From assembly GCA_039619475.1 (NCBI GenBank), contig CM077115.1:394788557-394852556 (forward strand): DNA of 64,000 nt, written 5' to 3'. Positions within the stretch are counted from its first letter, which is position 1, and each line of letters begins with the position of its first letter. Source of the DNA: Icerya purchasi. Taxonomy: Eukaryota; Arthropoda; Insecta; Hemiptera; Monophlebidae. The notes under the pieces are model-generated. The model ran no database searches, was not told the origin of the DNA, and saw only the letters and a list, made by a program, of their open reading frames with translations. Both the position numbers and the translations under genes were made by a program. This document shows positions 21,706-34,076 of this stretch, piece after piece.

Positions 21706-22939
21706 ACCTATCGATCATAAAATTTCTCTCTCTGTATAATCTTTGGAAAATATTGAACCTCGCTCTGCTTTAGTTTACGTACGTTAGCAGACGTCTTTAC
21801 TATACAATACGAAATTGATCATACACTTTTATCTCCTACTTTTCCCGTTAAAAATACCAAAATAAAACTGTACTTTATAGGAACTGATGCATTATGCTTC
21901 GAGCCGGAGCATTTTATTAACCTAAAATAATGGTAAAAATTAGCATCAATTTAAATGCCGTACAAATTATTAATAGCAATACATCAATCTTAATAAAATA
22001 CGTCCGGTTGGTTGCGCGTTTGAAATTAATAGCAGCTTAAAAAGGCTTGCCTGGTTAAAGCTTGTTTAGCGCTGGAAGCCGAAATTCTTCTTGGAACGCT
22101 TTTCCATTGCCAAGATTAAAGGCTAAGCGTTATAAATAGTATGTTAATTGCTACCGATTTCTCGGACACTATAGGAATTTTATAACATCTATTCATATAA
22201 AAGCTGCAATCGGGAAACAAACGGACTGCTGCCCTATTATTAGATCGGAGGAGCAGGTGTGTTTCTGTAGGTTCCGGCTCATACGGGAAGTGAGTGATTG
22301 AATTTTCGGGTTTAAGTCGATGAAAAATCGCGTGGAGCGCAAGATTCCACGAGAACTAAAAACCGATCATCGGAGTGCAGTAGTAGACGTTTCTGCGACA
22401 AATAACTCCGACCACACCATATGACACTAGCTGATAGCATGCGAATTGAATTTACTGATCTATTAAGATTAGGGCGCAAAAGGTACGATTACATATTGCA
22501 TCTCCCACACAGATAGTCCCGATACAAAATCGCCCTCAATAGAAAACACATCTTGAAACGTTGTTCAACTCCAGTATCTTGTCATACAAACTTTTAAAGG
22601 TTACTTCGTGATGGTGAACTGAGCAGCCCGCTTACGAATAATTTAACATTATCTAATAATCGCAGAAGTTAAAGACAATGACTATCTCTGCCAGGAGATG
22701 CGGAAAAAATAAGTAAATAAATAAAATGCAAATTGTAAATTATGCACAATGAAGTTCGATATTGAATGAATATAATATTAATTAATCAGTGTGTAATCTC
22801 GATAATAAAAAACAACATAAACATTCAAAGCTTCAACATTGATGATTTTAATTCTGTTTAAAATTACGTTTTAAATTTTTAATTATAATAAACATTTTAC
22901 GTTGCGTGTTCATTAAATTTCTCATAAATATATAAATAT

Positions 22940-22942
<3 letters not shown>
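21706..22942. other. Apparently unique DNA, no gene recognised
   Basis: The part from about 22000 to 22400 is less AT-rich. It includes an E-box CAGGTG near 22253. No coding motif is visible. Confidence 0.3.

Positions 22943-23006
<64 letters not shown>
22943..23006 (+). repeat. (TA)n microsatellite
   Basis: About 60 bases of nearly pure TA dinucleotide. Confidence 0.9.
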
Positions 23007-23008
<2 letters not shown>

Positions 23009-23496
23009 GCGAGACAAAATGTAATGATTGGCAGTTTCAATTTTTTACCTTAAAATCAAAAATAGAATATATATTTTCTATTTGAAAATAATACGCTAAA
23101 TATGTATTTTTATGTGAATGTCCAAAAGGTGATTTTTAATTTTATTGCGTTAAATCTTTTTTTGTTGCAAAACTAAAACTGAATAAAAAAAAAAGTACGT
23201 AAAAAATTTATTATTATTAAAATTTAGAAATATTTTTACACAGAGTTTAGTCAGATTCATTGGCAAATGTACTCTCTTCCTACTACTATTAATACTAGCA
23301 ACAGTAATGAAATGAAATGAAATGAAATTTGCTTGTAAACTATGCAAAGGTAGAAAGTAGCAAACACTAAACGTCTGTGCACCGTTCAAGCAGCCAGTGA
23401 TTTTCCTGTTTACATACGATTAATTAAATAGTATAGATAAGCAAGCTATCAAACTTAAAGGTGGAATTCATTATCTCCACGTAATGAATATTATTT

Positions 23497-23531
<35 letters not shown>

Positions 23532-26043
23532 GATAAATAAGAATTAAGAAATTACTTTTAAATTTTAATGTAGTTGTAAATTTCTTATTCCCCTACACTT
23601 TGTTTATTCGGGTGAAATACAACAGTAGGCTCATGGTCGAGAAACAAAAAAGCCACTGTAAAAGTTTTTCTCTGAAGTCAAGATGACAGACACGCTGGAT
23701 TGTATGCGCGCACGAGTGCGTGCGTTTGTTGCACGAGAGAAATGAGAAAAAACCTTATTGCTGGTGTATCCGAAATGAAGATGTATCGGTCGGGTTAGAA
23801 GAACGAGACAATAATCTGCAATTTCATTGTACTTGTCCGGTCGTTTGAGCGAACGCTCGTAAATTCCGCCATTATTGCCCATAAAAAAGGCAAGCATTTA
23901 CGGCGACTTTTGCAAAGAGCGGCGATATAACGGCGAACGTTCAGTCAAAGGCGCTATCAAAAAAGTTCCAGGCCGCTACGAGCGAACGCGTAAAAGCGGC
24001 CGCACGATGCTGGCGGCGGAATTTAATTTGTTAGTTGCCGGTACACAATGTTGTCTGTCTGTGTCTGAATTATTTTTTTCGTTTCGTCGTTACGCCGTTA
24101 CGTCGTTAGGTCGTTAGGTCGACATCACGTTCCAGCCATCCGTTATAATCTAGCGACCGGATCGGATGGTCGTGGTCGGTCTTTACGCGTGGGAACCGAA
24201 AGACTATCTTATGAACTGGAATCAAGAGTACTTTCATTGTCATACAACGAGCAAACATTGTCAAGGAAGGTTCAGGCTCCAGGCCTGGAATGTTTATTTC
24301 TCGGCAATGACGGTGGCTCAAACGTAGGCAATTGCGATTTCGTGCGACAATAAAAAGTTTGCTCCGGGGGGACAGCGGGTGTATGCCTCCGAGCGCTTAA
24401 ATTAAGTTTTCATGGCTTTCTTTCTACGCTTCCATTTTATTATCGGAAAGCGTTCCGGCGGAAAACTTTACAAAGTTCGGACACACACAGTCAATGCTTA
24501 TCGTTTGTTTTCCGGTAGCTAGTTTAAGAATTTCCCCTCTGGAGACGTACTACTTTTTTTTCTTGCACCATTTAAGTATCTCGGCCGCGGTATATAAAAC
24601 ACGGCTAAATCCTCAAATTCTGTTCTTATCTCGGTCGCTAGCTCTACTCTGTCGGCCGTTAAATTTCAACCGGATTTTCTTTTAATTTTACATGTAACTT
24701 TTATTATTAGTTTTCGCCGGGTTAATTAGTGCGCCGTGTAACTTAGGCACTGCGCCGCTTTCGCAGTCTGGGCCCGGTAAATAATTGCCGGTTTCGCCGT
24801 AGCCTTCTTGCGACAAGACCGCCATTTCGTTTTTACTCCGAAACTCGAACGATTCGATAAGACGCTTTTTCACGTACTTATTAGTGGGGTGGACTTTTTT
24901 GCGTTTCTCTCATCTAATTAAATGACAAAAGCCGAGTTTTAAGCAGCCGGCATTTTGAAAATGCGAATTTTATGTATTTTCGCTGCTATTTTATACTTTT
25001 ACCGTTGAAGAAAATTATTTTTTCTATTTTTAATTACTTATTTAAGACCACGCCTCTCTTTAAGCGCGTCTAGAAGTAAATCTGAACTTTTAGTTAGTGT
25101 AATCTGTTTCTTGAAATACCGGCTGTATTAGACTCTTAGCTTAAAATGGTCTCGACCCAAAACAACTCTGTTATTCTGTACAGTTTCCGGCTGATTAACT
25201 GCAAAACTATATTCAGAGGGTCGCGATGGTCTTGCCGCGCGCGCGGATGAACATTATTACTCCCGGGCTTAATTCTACGAAGCAGCGCGCGAAAATTTGT
25301 CAGCACATCGCGGATTTTTAGTGTACACGAAGTGACATAGCACACAACATTGATTTCTTCTTGCAATTTGCCGTCAATTTTTTTTCCATCGTTTAAAGAA
25401 ACTTCAGAGCTTTCAAACTAATAGTAATTCATTTTTGCGCAATTTTTCAATCATCTCTGAAACTATTTCACAAAAAATTTAAAAGCATAAATTCTTCCTT
25501 TTTTTAACAGCAAAAAAATAAAAAAATTCTATATCATTGTCAAATTTGGAAGGTTTTCAAAATAATCATCGGAAACCGTTAATCACTAAGAAAATTACCT
25601 AATCATCATTAAAAATGAGAGTTATTTTTATGTTCTATTTTTTTATTCATTTATTTGTTTACTTTTCGACTCATTGAGCCTAATAAAAACTGGGCAAAGA
25701 AAAGAAAGTGTGATTAGATTTTTACGCAATCAAAGATCGCAGAGAGAAAGCGGACAAGGGTCTATATAACAGTGGGGAAGAAGGAAAGGAAATGATAAAG
25801 AGCAGGTCTATCAGCAAAAGTGACGAGTAGAAAGACGATTAGCTGCGATGAAATTCGAGAAAAAATTAATTAAAAAAAACACGATTAGCACGTGCATAAA
25901 ATAAAAAGTAGTCTAGAGAACAAAATAGAAGAAAAAATATGACAAAAAAAATTGGGTGCGGCTGTGCCGGGGCACAGGGTCGTTGATTTAACATGAAACG
26001 CTTATATATTTATATATAAATATATATAAATATATATAGATAT
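23007..26043. other. Intergenic or intronic DNA with a GC-richer core at 23.6-25.4 kb
   Basis: Includes (ATGAA)n at 23291-23327 and (AAT)n at about 23501-23530. The core is CpG-rich compared with its flanks. It holds CGTGGGAA at 24188-24195, a Su(H)/CSL-type site, near CATTGTC and ACATTGTC (Sox-like). A small GTCGTTA/GGTCGTTA repetition lies at about 24085-24120. No exon could be identified, and open frames at 23875-24117 and 24494-24685 have no known motif. Confidence 0.3.
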
Positions 26044-26767
26044 ATCATCATCATAGCTGGAACTCGTATCCGAATAGCCCAGATACACTGTATATTTTAT
26101 CATAATTGTGTTGATTTTCTGTGGATTCCCAGCCATATGGACATAAAAGGTAATGAGACGGCAGATTCCTTGGCTTGAATTGCTGCTTCCTCTCGTTCCT
26201 TCTTTAAAAAAGTTCCATCTTCCAACTTGAATTCCCTATGTACTAAATTTCTTCTCAAACTTCGGTCAGATATTTACACTTCCTCCTTTCGTAACGATCA
26301 ATCCTTTTATCTGTCTGTAAAACCTAGTCTTCCTTCTAATCCTCGGTTTTTTCAGTTTCCTTCACTTCCCCGTTCTGTTGTCATTTCCACGATTCGCTTG
26401 CATTTTGGCCATGCTGTTCTTCGTTCCTCTTGTTTTCGCTTTTCCCTTGTCTCCTCTCCAAATTGTCCTCTCCACCCAAATGAAGCGGCGATTTGCGACG
26501 CCAATCACATCTTATTTGAATGTTCATTCCTTTCTGTTGAACGTTATATTCTATATTCTTGCCTGCTGAAACTCACGTTCCCCGCTCCTTATTGTGCATC
26601 TTATATTTTGGCCTTCTCCTCGCCATCCATTATTTCATGCGTTAGTTCCTTTATATTGTCCATATTTGACCGAATCAAAATTTATCTGTCGGCTCTTTTC
26701 TTTCTTGTTGTTTCTGAGTGTAGATCCTTAGCTGACGTTCCTAAAGGGGGATAAAAAAAAAAAAAAA
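26044..26767 (+). mobile_element. LINE 3' fragment (family F1) with RNase H end and Cys-His box
   Basis: From about 26068 one frame runs IAQIHC, VDFL, then WIPSHMDIKGNETADSLA (26122-26175). This is the RNase H C-terminal signature with the PSH histidine and NE.AD aspartate. A single in-frame TGA at 26176 follows, then an open frame to 26754. That frame holds RLHFGHAVLRSS and C-P-L-H...CDANHILFEC, the Cys-His box downstream of RNase H. The end CCTAAAGGGGGATAAAA plus A-run (26753-26767) parallels the other family copies. It is 5'-truncated, inactive, and longer than most others in the window. Confidence 0.85.
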
Positions 26768-26945
26768 TCATCATGATCATAGTTGGAACTCGTATCCGAG
26801 TAGCCCAAATACACATATATTTGTTTAGATATATGTATATACATATATATAAAAATATTTATATATATATAAAATATTTATATATATATATATATAAAAA
26901 TATTTATAGATATATATAAACCTTTATAGATATATATAAATATAT
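26768..26945 (+). repeat. Second copy of a 45-bp LINE segment followed by TA-rich low-complexity DNA
   Basis: 26767-26814 repeats 26044-26088 with a few changes (GGAACTCGTATCCGA, TAGCCCA.ATACAC) directly after the poly(A) run. It then passes into imperfect (TA)n and TATAAAAATATTTA repetition up to 26945. Confidence 0.7.
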
Positions 26946-28033
26946 GCGGTGAAAAATAATAGTCGTTGCGTTGCGCGATTTCGTTTCACGAGCAATTTTC
27001 AAGACGTTTTACGTCAAAAAACGATAATGAGGAAAGTAGTGTTCAAAGCGTTGACGACAGATTGTAGAGAAAGGTAAGCGCTGAAAGAAAGGAAAATTAA
27101 GAAACTAAGAGCGAGACGGAAAATTTGGCTGAATAGATAAAAAGTGTTGGGATTTGGGAGAGCAGATAGGTCTCATAATTTAGAATAAGAAGCTGCTAAG
27201 AGAAATCAAATGTTGGATTCTAAAACGCTAAGAAATCTTCTGCTGGAAGAAGCTAAACGATCTTATACGTCTTTGATTCCCAAGTACCCGGGGTACTTGT
27301 AATATGTTTTTATTGTATCATATTCTTCTGACCTTCTTCCAACGTTTACATTTTCATCTTTTCTCGCTACATTAACTATTACAATATCCAGTGGATGGGA
27401 GGAACTATTCATTATTTGCGTTTTCAACGATCCAACACCGAAGATTAGTATATCGATTTATTTGATCGTCGCCATTGCACTGATGAAGAAATTCGCTTCA
27501 TTGTTTGTAGTTTTGGAAGATATTTAATTTTGCGGGCGCCGATTAAATCGACGGGAATTTTAACGAGATCGCTGCCATTAACTTATCAGCGAGCGGAAGA
27601 GCTAAAAGTGTTTAAACCGCTAAATTTTATTACGTTACTTTCCAGCGGATATCCGCATTAGTCTTTTTCGTATTATTCTTTCCATCTTTTTTAAAATTTA
27701 ACAATGCAGAATTTTGTCATTGTTTCTCTAATCGTCGTCAGCTGAAACTTTTTCTTTGGTATACAATTTTATATATGTTACTCGTTAGTTCGATGATAGC
27801 CCGATTTTATTTCATTTGAAAATCAGAGATTCAGATCTGACCGGCTTGCTTTTTTGTTTTTGTTTTTATTTAATAAATAAATGCACGCGGCTGTTGAAAA
27901 ACGGTAAATAAAAATCTGGATTACTAAAGATTCGACGTAGTCGCCTTTCTCGATGGCGCAGTGTGTATAAGTTAAGGCCAAGTCACCGCGACATCGGCTA
28001 CATTTTAAAGGTTGCAATCGTTTCGGTTGAGAA
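26946..28033. other. AT-rich interval with one coding-like purine block
   Basis: At about 27075-27303 (+) the frames LKERKIKKLRARRKIWLNR and EAAKRNQMLDSKTLRNLLLE look helical and charged, with stops between them. They are not assignable. An odd-centred perfect palindrome AAGTACCCGGGGTACTT lies within 27280-27300. No gene is called. Confidence 0.3.
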
Positions 28034-28051
28034 GGGGGGGGGGGGGGGGGG
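28034..28051 (+). repeat. Poly(G) tract
   Basis: Eighteen consecutive G in AT-rich surroundings. It could form a G-quadruplex, and may also be a length-unstable or sequencing-sensitive site. Confidence 0.9.
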
Positions 28052-30677
28052 TATAATGAATCCGAAAATGAGCGATAAAAAGCCGAAAAGAGAGAAATAG
28101 TAACGAATCAGACATGCGCGCATTTGAATATACAGTTTAAGAGCAGCTCTAACGAGGAGAGAATAAATGGATTTTTATTTCTGGCCCATATAATAGAATA
28201 GCGCCGGTAAGAAACCGTAAATATCTAATTGTCGAACGGAGAAATGTTTCTTCGTATTATTCGTTTGAGGCCGGGCGACACGAAGAACGGCCTCCTGCCT
28301 TCTATCTGCTAGCACAATGGACCAGTATTTGAAACAGTAGCACGAAAAACATTCGGTAAAGGTCGAAATAAGGCCAAAAAAGGAAGAAGAAATAACGGAG
28401 GCCAACGAGAGGCCGGATACGGAATCGATTTAGAAATGGGCCTGAACCCGCATGCTCGGTTCACTTCAAAAACGGCACTTACTATATGCTATTTGTTGCG
28501 CTCATAAAATTAAGCCTAATGTTAATTCAACTGCCACGTACACAAAACGGCCGAGCCAGTTTTATGCTATTTTGTTCCACCGAGTGAGACCGTACTGTGC
28601 CTTTATCGAACACCATTATTATTAACTGCTTCAGCCCCGGTTCATTGTTCCGACGTTAACACGACAAACGCTAGAGAGGTAAATTAATCGGCCCGCGCAA
28701 GCCCGGCAGATGGCCTAATATATATAAGATATTGAGACGGATTCGGCAGTCCCCGGTTTGTTTGTTTACCTTACCGTTATTAAAATAAATCAGTTTTTGT
28801 AATACGCCCCTCCCCTAAGAAGAAGAGGTCTTAGAGATTTGATCTTTTCCTATTTATAGACTACGTCGCTTTATACCTAATAAGTAAAAATTATTAACCA
28901 CGTAGGCTCTACTCTTTCGGCTTCGACGGGAAATATCGACGCACCTGCCAAATGCGGCCTATGACAAAAAAAAAATCCCAAAGACCTTTACCGATTCTTC
29001 CGACGTAAACTGCATTTTGATGGAATTTCGACTATACCGATCGTCGATATTTCTTTTCATATGCGCGCATAGGCTTGATCGAATTTACCAGGAAACCCCG
29101 ACACTACTTTGGCATCAGTAATAGCGAGTTTTCTCTACGTTGTGCAATTAGACACATCAGAAAACCGACGATAACTAACTAACTTTTTCTGTCTAGTACA
29201 TTAATGTTGTCCGCTAATAACTGGGAATAATGACACTTGCCGATTTTCGACATTCCCGGGAGCACGTGGTTTGTTCAAATACACATTCCGATCTGTCTTA
29301 TGCAGATGGCTTTTTCGACGGGGGTAGCTTTTTATGCGGACTTCTGTTCGTGAAACTCTCTTTCCGTATATATTCCGCTGTGCTTGAGTGTTAGCCGGAA
29401 GTTGTAATAAAAAGTGGCTCGAGATGTAGCAAATAACACTCCCCGGCGACAAAATTTATACCGTACGCCGTATACTGCGAAACGCTTCGCTAACCGCTCG
29501 ATTTAAAAAGTCTGTTTGCGTTTAATTTAAAAAAAAAAAGCACCACACGACCTTTCTTTTTTCCACTGAATAGATGACATGCGATCTCGAGAGCTTATGA
29601 TTGTGGAGTAGAGTCAATAACGATGGTTTGCAGCTCTGCCTCAGTCTGAATTGCCTAGAATAGCGACGGTTTTAATTATTCTTCAGTAAAATTCGTTTTC
29701 ATTACATACGTCTCCGTTTAAAAGTCCGCAGGTACAAATGAGCTTTTTGAATTAATTTCTTTTATATAATATTCGTTTATTTTTGAAGCTTTTTTTCAAA
29801 TTGTAATTAAAAAAAGTTTTATACTTAAAATATTGTTGCAAACAGTAGTTCGCACTGGTTAGCCTGCATTTATTAATTCTTACCATACCCGAGGCGACGT
29901 TCAACCGGAATACTAACAGGTAATGGTCATTCTCAATGTCGATATTAATAATAAAAAGTGTATTTAATAAATAATTTTGTCCTACCCGGCTCTCTTAATC
30001 TGTCCCCCTGTGCGTGTAATTCAGTTATAAAATTGATTTAAGGATCGGGTCAAAGGGTTTTCCAAAATGTAGACTTATAAAGCGAGAAAGAGATATAATA
30101 TAGTAAAGAAGAGGCGGAAAAAGATTTGAAATAGAAAATATTTGGATTTCAATTTTAGGGATATCGAAAGAATCGGAAAATCAGTCAAGTATAATAATTT
30201 TTGTAAAATAGATTTAAAGTGATTCGATGTTGCCAAGAAAACGGAACATCGGGACCGAAAAAAGAATTTTAAAAAGAATTATATTAACTTTTTCAGACAG
30301 CTTGCACTCTTTCTTCTGATAATGGCCAGTGTAAGCTGCCTCCGAAAAAACTAATATCATTCCTTCTAACGTAGTCGTGTCCGTAATTGATTTATGATGA
30401 GTGATGTCACTACGATAGCTTTAAATAATATATATTTTGTGAATTAATAATGTTTGTAATACTTGTATTTTAATAATTTAATATAAATAAATGTTATATG
30501 TTTTAGTGAATTGAAAGGTACTCTGTGTCCGTGTAATATATAAAACTATAACTTTTGTAACGTAAATTAAGGTTTTAAAATATATAACTTATCATATTAT
30601 TGAGACAAACGATTACAGGAAGAAATAACACATAAATAACACATAAAGAATTTTAAAATTTAACGCGGAGCGATAGA
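28052..30677. other. GC-richer, apparently unique DNA with possible regulatory clusters
   Basis: Between 28430 and 28780 are CATTGTT at 28643-28649 (Sox type), CAGATG near 28708 (E-box), TGTTTAC at 28763-28769 (forkhead type) and several TTAATT cores. No repeat similarity or coding frame is evident. From 29.5 kb onwards it becomes AT-rich and featureless. Confidence 0.25.
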
Positions 30678-31115
30678 TTTTTTATTTTTGTTTTTTTTCA
30701 TCCCCTTCCCTCCCCGTTGGGCATTCCAGTAACGGATTTTCGCTCACAAACGATACGAGGGAAAAAAATGAATTAGGTGTTCAAGTATTGATAGAATAAA
30801 AGAACTGAGGATCGGAACAATGGAGATAGACGGAAACGATAAGATATATACGAAGCGCAATAAGGATTTGATATCAGATCAGAGTACAAAGAAGTACGTT
30901 CGTTCACGAGGGATTCCCAAAGAGGATATGGTCAGGATCGCAGACGGCTTCGTCGTCAGAATGAAGCGGACAGTGCAGTGCGAGACGAAAGTGAAAAAAC
31001 GTAAGCAAGGAAGAAGAATATGATTGAGACGTAAACGGATAATAGAGACAATAACGGAACGGTAGATTTGATTATCAAAACCGGCACAAGAACGAAAAAA
31101 AAAAAACTCTTAATC
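30678..31115 (-). mobile_element. LINE 3' fragment (family F1), minus strand
   Basis: A T-run at 30691-30698 marks the tail. The next bases read on the minus strand as GTTGGGCATTCC-type end sequence, comparable to the 36.4-kb copy. Further in, GAGGATATGGTCAGGATC, GCAGACGGCTTCGTCGTCAG and AATGAAGCGGACAGTGC (30920-30980, plus strand) are almost the exact complement of the Cys-His coding segment at 36190-36240. The minus strand encodes a degenerate version of C-P..P-D-D-E-A-V-C-D-P-D-H-I-L-F. The plus-strand open frame at 30820-31023 is therefore antisense and not a gene. Confidence 0.8.
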
Positions 31116-32439
31116 TTCAAGCGGAAATTTTTAAATAACTTCAAGAAACTTTTTAATGCCGATAGAGAAAATAATCGTTTTACTTTTTGGCGCGAACTTC
31201 CTATATAGGCTTTACAACGTTAAATTTATATTGGCTTTGGTTAACTTGATCAACCTCTCAGCAGCAACCCCTATCCTTCATCTGCTCGTGCTGACCTATG
31301 CGTATTTTAACCTGATCAAACAGTTGCATATAATTAGCTACATCGTAGTAAATTAAGGAATCGTAGCAAATGAGAATGGCTCTTTATAGACCCCAGTGAA
31401 ATATCTAAAACTGCAAATTATATCTGGACTACTAAATTAATACTTTGGAAAATTAAGAACGAAAACGCGCATAAATAAAATTGTAACGACCAAACCTCTC
31501 AGATAGAAAATGCACCAGCCAAAACGTCTATCGCGAAGGATTAGGCACTGTAATCGTCTAAAGATAAAAGATCGCGTGAAAATTAAATCGTAGATAAGGC
31601 AACCTGAGAACAAAAATATAAGAATAGCGATAAACAAAAAACCAAAAAAAAAAGGAAAATTGTAACTACCGTAAATAGATCAGAGGGTTGTAGAAATGAG
31701 ACGAGCAAAGATATTAAACGATCATATTAGTGAGCGGGGTTTACTGTCCGGAAAACTAACAGCGAAGCCTAAGAATCGGATTGATAAAAAAAGAAGGAGA
31801 AGTAAAAGCAGGTGTCTAAAGACTGGTTACGACTTAAATTAGCGTCAACAAAGATAAGATACAAGTAGAAAATCTTGCAGCCAGGCGATGAAGAAATTAA
31901 GCTAATGCACGAGAGCAAATGGAGGAATAGGACTTGAACATTGTGAATTAATAAGCGAACAATTTAATAGGAGGATGTGACCGGAACTGTAGTGAGAAGC
32001 GAACCGAGCCAAATGATCGTATACTTGAAATGTATATATCATGAGCCTATTCTTTAAAGCAGGGGAGAGGCAAGAAAGTGAATACGATGAAGCAGAGATT
32101 AGTCAAAAGCGATATTCATAACTCTATAAAAGTGATTTCTAAAGATCGGATTGCGTTAAACAAATTTTTGATCCGAGAAGATAGCATGGTTCTTCGGGCA
32201 CAATACATAAACGAAAAATTAAAAAATGTTAAAAATAACAATAGGAGTACGCGAATAAATAGAGAAAAAAGTATATGTATATTTCGGAGGACATCCGGAG
32301 GAAAAGATAATCAATAACTTAGAAATTCATTCAGAAAAACAAAGTACAAATTAAATTTAAGCACTAACATTATGAAAATATAGATAAGCTTTCACGAGAA
32401 ACAAATGAGTCCTTATAATGGTAAAAAGTGGAAACCTCA
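31116..32439. other. Unassigned purine-rich DNA, possibly upstream part of the RTE-like element
   Basis: No motif can be read with confidence. An open frame at 31156-31356 is hydrophobic and unassigned. If the LINE at 32440 was longer, its endonuclease would fall here, but it is not visible. Confidence 0.3.
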
Positions 32440-33785
32440 TGATTTCCAACGAAATTAAATCGAATGTGAAGAACTATGAAGCGTAGTAGGAAAAAAGAAG
32501 TTATAGAATAAAAATTAGAAACTAGTGTAAAGGAATAAACAAGGAGGCTCCAGGACGAAGTTTTAGTAGAAATTAAATTGGCTGGAAGAAGAATAAATAT
32601 CTAACGGCGTGATTTAATTTGGGGAAAATGGAACAATTTAGAAGTCATGTTAATACGTAAAAACGGGGATAGAGACACGGAGCTGTTGCCCAATTAGCTT
32701 CCTCCGGAATATTTACAAGCTGCTAACAGAAATAATTACGATTAGGCTGACTTGACGAAAGACAGTACAAATAATTGAAAAAAAACAAATGAATACAGAT
32801 TATCAATGCGCGTATAAGTCATATTGTTATATAGATTTTTAAAAGACGTTCGACAGTTTATGAAAGCAAGAGATGTAGGAATATTAGTCGTCTGTAGAAG
32901 GCTTAACAACCATGACCAAAAAAAAAAAAACAAAAAAAATATTCAACTAAGAAAAGGAATAAGATATTGCGTTATTTGGAAAATTGTTTACGACCGTTTC
33001 TCAAGGCAATTTCAAACTTGTTAAAAACCCCGGTAAAATAAAAAGCCAACAGATCTGACATACGCGGAGACGGCATTATATTGTCCGCTAAAAAAAAAAA
33101 AAAAAAAAAAAAACTTGGAAGAATTACAGAAAATGGTACAGACAGTTTGTGAACAATTTCGAAAACTGCCTAGAAATAAAAACATAAAACTTAATATACA
33201 CGTGTAACGAATTTGTAATAGATAAAAATAGAGTGGCATTCACATAAATAAGAAATGATATATTAGTAGACGAATCCGTAATTAAATTAAATAACCATGT
33301 CTAACATCGGGAAAAATATAATTAACATGGTTAGCATTCGTGAAAACAAAGAAACCATTTAAAAACGCCTAACTAAACATGAAAAAAAAAAAGAAGCGGT
33401 TTGATTAATTGTTTTTCCAGTCGTTAATGCTACCGAAATAAGGATTTCAACAAGAAATTTAGAATTGAAAATAACCGAAAATTATTAACGGGAGAGGTGA
33501 AACGGTTTATGCAACATTTTGGAAGACCAAATGGATGAAATATGCGAAAGATAAAGTAATCATCAATCGGTAAAAATAATGTATATTGCCGGATGTGTGA
33601 CTGAAAGCATAATCTATGTATAAGTTTATCGACACCACGGAAACGTGCTGGAAAACGAGCTCTGCGGCGATCAGAATGGATGGACGGAATTCGAACAATT
33701 AGTATAAAACTGGTGCGAAGAGACATAAGATTGTAACGCCTGGGAAGAATCGTGGGAAGCTTTTGTCTAGCAATGGATCCAAATA
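32440..33785 (+). pseudogene. Heavily decayed RTE-like LINE reverse transcriptase
   Basis: RT motifs appear in order in all three plus frames. APGRSFSRN at about 32548 corresponds to the APG.Dg block. RKNGDRDTE (about 32658) resembles KKGD. PISFLRNIYKLLTEIITIRL at 32689-32750 is the RPISLL..iYK....ii..Rl block. IDF-stop-KTFDS at 32831-32857 is block A. TYAETAL at 33059-33080 is a damaged YADDtAL box. LEELQKMVQTVCEQF at 33115-33160 is the eeLQ helix after it. GKRALRRSEWMDGIR at 33640-33690 with DIRL..RLGRIV resembles the C-terminal GRP..RW.D...DR..WR motif of RTE/L2-type ORFs. An A-run interrupts the catalytic box at about 33090-33112. Stops and frameshifts are dense, so it is long dead. Confidence 0.72.
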
Positions 33786-34076
33786 AAAGAAAAAGGTAAA
33801 CCTTTCGGCTAAAAAAATTTAAATAAACTTCGAAGAAATGAATGTCTGCGTATGAAGGCTACAAAAATGCCGATTTCGTTTGTCGGAATTAATTTTCCTA
33901 TTTCTGTTCAATTGCTAATTAAGTGCACTCCCCTCCACCCACGAAAAAATGTACTTGGATCAAGTTTTATTTTATTACTTTAGCACGTTTTGTAGTTTCG
34001 TCTCGAAATAGAGTGGTCGCCAGATGTGTCTAACCTTATCCACTTTATTTAAATTGAGTGGGGATGTAATCATGTA
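33786..34076. other. AT-rich spacer
   Basis: No recognisable feature apart from ACGTT at 33985-33989, which could pair with AACGT at 34149-34153. Confidence 0.3.

Noticed and set aside
25920..25985. GGCTGTGCCGGGGCACAGGG, possible third REP-A hairpin
   Set aside because: The stem differs from the invariant REP-A hairpin and the neighbouring REP-A sequence is absent.
30820..31023. Plus-strand frame of 67 codons
   Set aside because: It is antisense to a minus-strand LINE Cys-His coding segment that matches 36.2 kb.
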